NCBI RefSeq assembly: GCF_000721935.1 | Contig: NZ_KL585445.1 | Span: forward strand, 93,399 to 100,760 | DNA length: 7,362 nucleotides | Origin: Streptomyces sp. NRRL WC-3549 | GTDB taxonomy: Bacteria; Actinomycetota; Actinomycetes; Streptomycetales; Streptomycetaceae | Direction: 5' to 3' | In this document: piece by piece, positions 6,628-7,362 of the stretch | How the letters are laid out: every line of letters begins with the position of its first letter | Numbering within the stretch: the first letter of the stretch is position 1 | Program-made: the position numbers and the translations under genes | Notes under the pieces: model-generated | What the model was told of the DNA's origin: nothing | Seen by the model: only the letters and a program-made list of their open reading frames with translations | Databases searched by the model: none

Positions 6628-6651
6628 GTGGGGAGGCGAACCGCTCCCCGC
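6628..6651. repeat. Hairpin 3 of a three-hairpin cluster
   Basis: GGGGAG (6630-6635) and CTCCCC (6644-6649) pair perfectly, the stem extends outward by a wobble and a G-C pair, and a further CG/CG pair can form inside. Confidence 0.5.
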
Positions 6652-6664
6652 CCGAGTCCTGAGC

Positions 6665-6705
6665 TTCGGGGTTCGAGGGGCGGGCTTCGAGAGTCGCGAT
6701 TCGAG
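6665..6705. repeat. TTCGAG array with 14-bp spacing (7-bp subperiod)
   Basis: TTCGAG occurs at 6672-6677, 6686-6691 and 6700-6705, exactly 14 bp apart, and a related TTCGGG begins at 6665, seven bases before the first. The segment can be read as six heptads. TTCGA contains the palindrome TCGA, and GGGC/GCCC flank the last two copies, so a hairpin is also possible. It may be a cluster of protein-binding sites. Confidence 0.5.
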
Positions 6706-6772
6706 CCCTGCTGTTATCCGGCGGGGAAGAAAAGGGGGAAAGAAGGGATGGGGGATGACCTTCCCGACCTCC

Positions 6773-6800
6773 CTGACCCGGCACGGCCAGCAAGTATGAC
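6773..6800 (+). promoter_or_regulatory. Possible sigma-70-type promoter for the winged-helix gene
   Basis: CTGACC (6773-6778) resembles a TTGAC-type -35, and TATGAC (6795-6800) resembles a -10 hexamer, with 16 bases between them. The -10 lies in one of the few AT-rich patches of this region. Transcription would begin near 6807, giving a leader of about 120 bases before the GTG at 6929. Confidence 0.35.
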
Positions 6801-6858
6801 TAATCGTGACCGACTTGCGGCGCAGAGTCGCGGCTGCTTACGGTGCCCCCAACGAAAC

Positions 6859-6893
6859 GACCCCGACGCGGTGTTGACGCACCGGCCGGGGTC
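6859..6893 (+). promoter_or_regulatory. Nested hairpin in the leader of the winged-helix gene
   Basis: GACCCCG (6859-6865) pairs with CGGGGTC (6887-6893), and inside it CGGTG (6869-6873) pairs with CACCG (6880-6884) around a TTGACG loop. It ends 35 bases before the GTG start. It might terminate upstream transcription or act as an attenuator in the leader; no T-run follows. Confidence 0.5.
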
Positions 6894-6928
6894 TCACCCC
6901 AAGATCGAAACCCTAGAAAGACGATCTC

Positions 6929-7362
6929 GTGGCTACCCAGCACCTTAGCTCCGCCCCGCGCACCCCCGCACCCTCCTCCCGCCCGTATCGGCAGGCCCCC
7001 CACGGCTACGGCAAGCGGGCCGCCCCGGACCAACGCCCCTGCGGCCCGGCCGACTTCGCGTCGCTGCCCGAGCGGGAGCGGTACGTCGCCGGGTACATCG
7101 ACCACCTCCCCGACGGCGCGGCCATGGACATCAAGTCGCTCGCCAAGGACCTTCCCCTGTACGGCCAGATGGCCATCGGCACCGCCCTGCGCGCCCTCGC
7201 CGTCGCCGGGCACCTGCGCCACGTACGCTGCCCCGTCGCCTCGTTCGGCCAGAACCGCTGGGTCACCCTCACCTACTGGTCCCGTACCGCCCGGGACAAC
7301 GAGTGGTGGGCCACCCACCTGGCCACGGCCCCCGCACCGTCCCCCGCACCGTCCCCCACGCC
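6929..7362 (+). CDS. Winged-helix (MarR-like) DNA-binding protein, N-terminal part (partial)
   Basis: The frame stays open from GTG at 6929 to the right edge, giving 144 complete codons. After a disordered Pro/Ser/Arg-rich N-terminus (residues 1-43), residues about 43-120 look like a winged-helix domain. LPERERYVAGYIDHL is followed by IKSLAKDLPLYGQMAIGTAL (helix-turn-helix), then LRALAVAGHLRHVR, and a wing ending NRWVTLTYWSR. I recognise this layout from proteins annotated as MarR-family regulators in Streptomyces; whether it truly regulates transcription is unknown. The sequence then enters an Ala-Pro-Ser-Pro linker, so a second part probably follows. An in-frame TAG at 6914-6916 limits the start; GTG at 6929 has a weak GAAAG site eight bases upstream, and the next ATG (codon 66) would cut into the domain. 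Confidence 0.82.
   Translation, partial: MATQHLSSAPRTPAPSSRPYRQAPHGYGKRAAPDQRPCGPADFASLPERERYVAGYIDHLPDGAAMDIKSLAKDLPLYGQMAIGTALRALAVAGHLRHVRCPVASFGQNRWVTLTYWSRTARDNEWWATHLATAPAPSPAPSPT
7331..7354 (+). repeat. 12-bp tandem repeat encoding a Pro-Ala-Pro-Ser linker
   Basis: CCCGCACCGTCC occurs twice in a row, in frame, encoding Pro-Ala-Pro-Ser each time. This is typical of a flexible proline-rich linker that can change length by slippage. Confidence 0.7.

Larger units (their letters stand above)
6373..6928. other. Gene-poor, hairpin-rich intergenic region
   Basis: About 556 bp between the membrane-protein gene and the winged-helix gene, which are transcribed away from each other. Open frames here have low-complexity Pro/Gly/Arg-rich translations and overlap on both strands, so none is called as a gene. 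The part nearest 6373 should hold the promoter of the membrane-protein gene, but I cannot place it. Further right are three strong hairpins (6551-6651), a TTCGAG array (6665-6705), a 26-base purine tract (6723-6748), a possible promoter (6773-6800) and a nested hairpin (6859-6893). Confidence 0.6.

Noticed and set aside
6661..6710. tRNA-like TTCGA motifs resembling a T-loop
   Set aside because: The flanking bases do not pair as a T-arm, and no acceptor, D or anticodon arms could be assembled.
6332..6799. Plus-strand open frame of 155 codons in the hairpin-rich region
   Set aside because: Low-complexity Pro/Gly/Arg product that overlaps the membrane-protein start and the hairpins, with no ribosome site or family resemblance.
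6800..7318. Minus-strand open frame of 172 codons opposite the winged-helix gene
   Set aside because: Gly/Val-rich antisense translation without motifs; the plus-strand frame has the recognisable DNA-binding domain.

Overview
The window is very GC-rich, its reading frames have strongly G/C-biased third positions, leucine TTA codons are rare, and the last gene encodes a winged-helix protein of a type I associate with Streptomyces. The DNA is most likely chromosomal Streptomyces, or a close relative. No transposase, integrase, CRISPR array, tRNA or rRNA was found. All assignments come from reading motifs by eye; no search was run.

Layout. At the left edge is the start of a PAS-domain gene on the minus strand (1-88). 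It is divergent from a 1044-residue protein (314-3448, +) that joins an HKD/phospholipase D-type nuclease, a superfamily 2 DEAD/DEAH-type helicase and a DUF3427-like C-terminal region. Convergent to it is a classical SDR oxidoreductase (3496-4275, -), preceded on the same strand by a GNAT acetyltransferase (4390-4947, -). A 9-bp hairpin between those two suggests separate transcription units. Divergent from the GNAT gene is an unrecognised 155-residue protein (5167-5634, +). It faces a small three-helix membrane protein (5875-6372, -) across a 240-bp convergent gap holding two tandem copies of a 40-bp hairpin-forming repeat. A gene-poor stretch of about 560 bp (6373-6928) carries several strong hairpins, a heptad-phased TTCGAG array and a purine tract. 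It leads into a winged-helix regulator-like gene that runs off the right edge (6929-7362, +).

How the parts relate. No multi-gene pathway is evident. The left part looks like one solitary nuclease-helicase gene, the best candidate here for genome defence or nucleic-acid processing, next to ordinary housekeeping-type enzymes. The right part is typical Streptomyces accessory sequence. Two neighbouring unknown genes each contain one TTA codon, suggesting dependence on the developmental tRNA encoded by bldA. The structured region before the winged-helix gene could be a regulatory leader. I see no strong evidence for a new multi-gene system; the points most worth testing are the helicase-nuclease, the tandem hairpin repeat and the structured leader.
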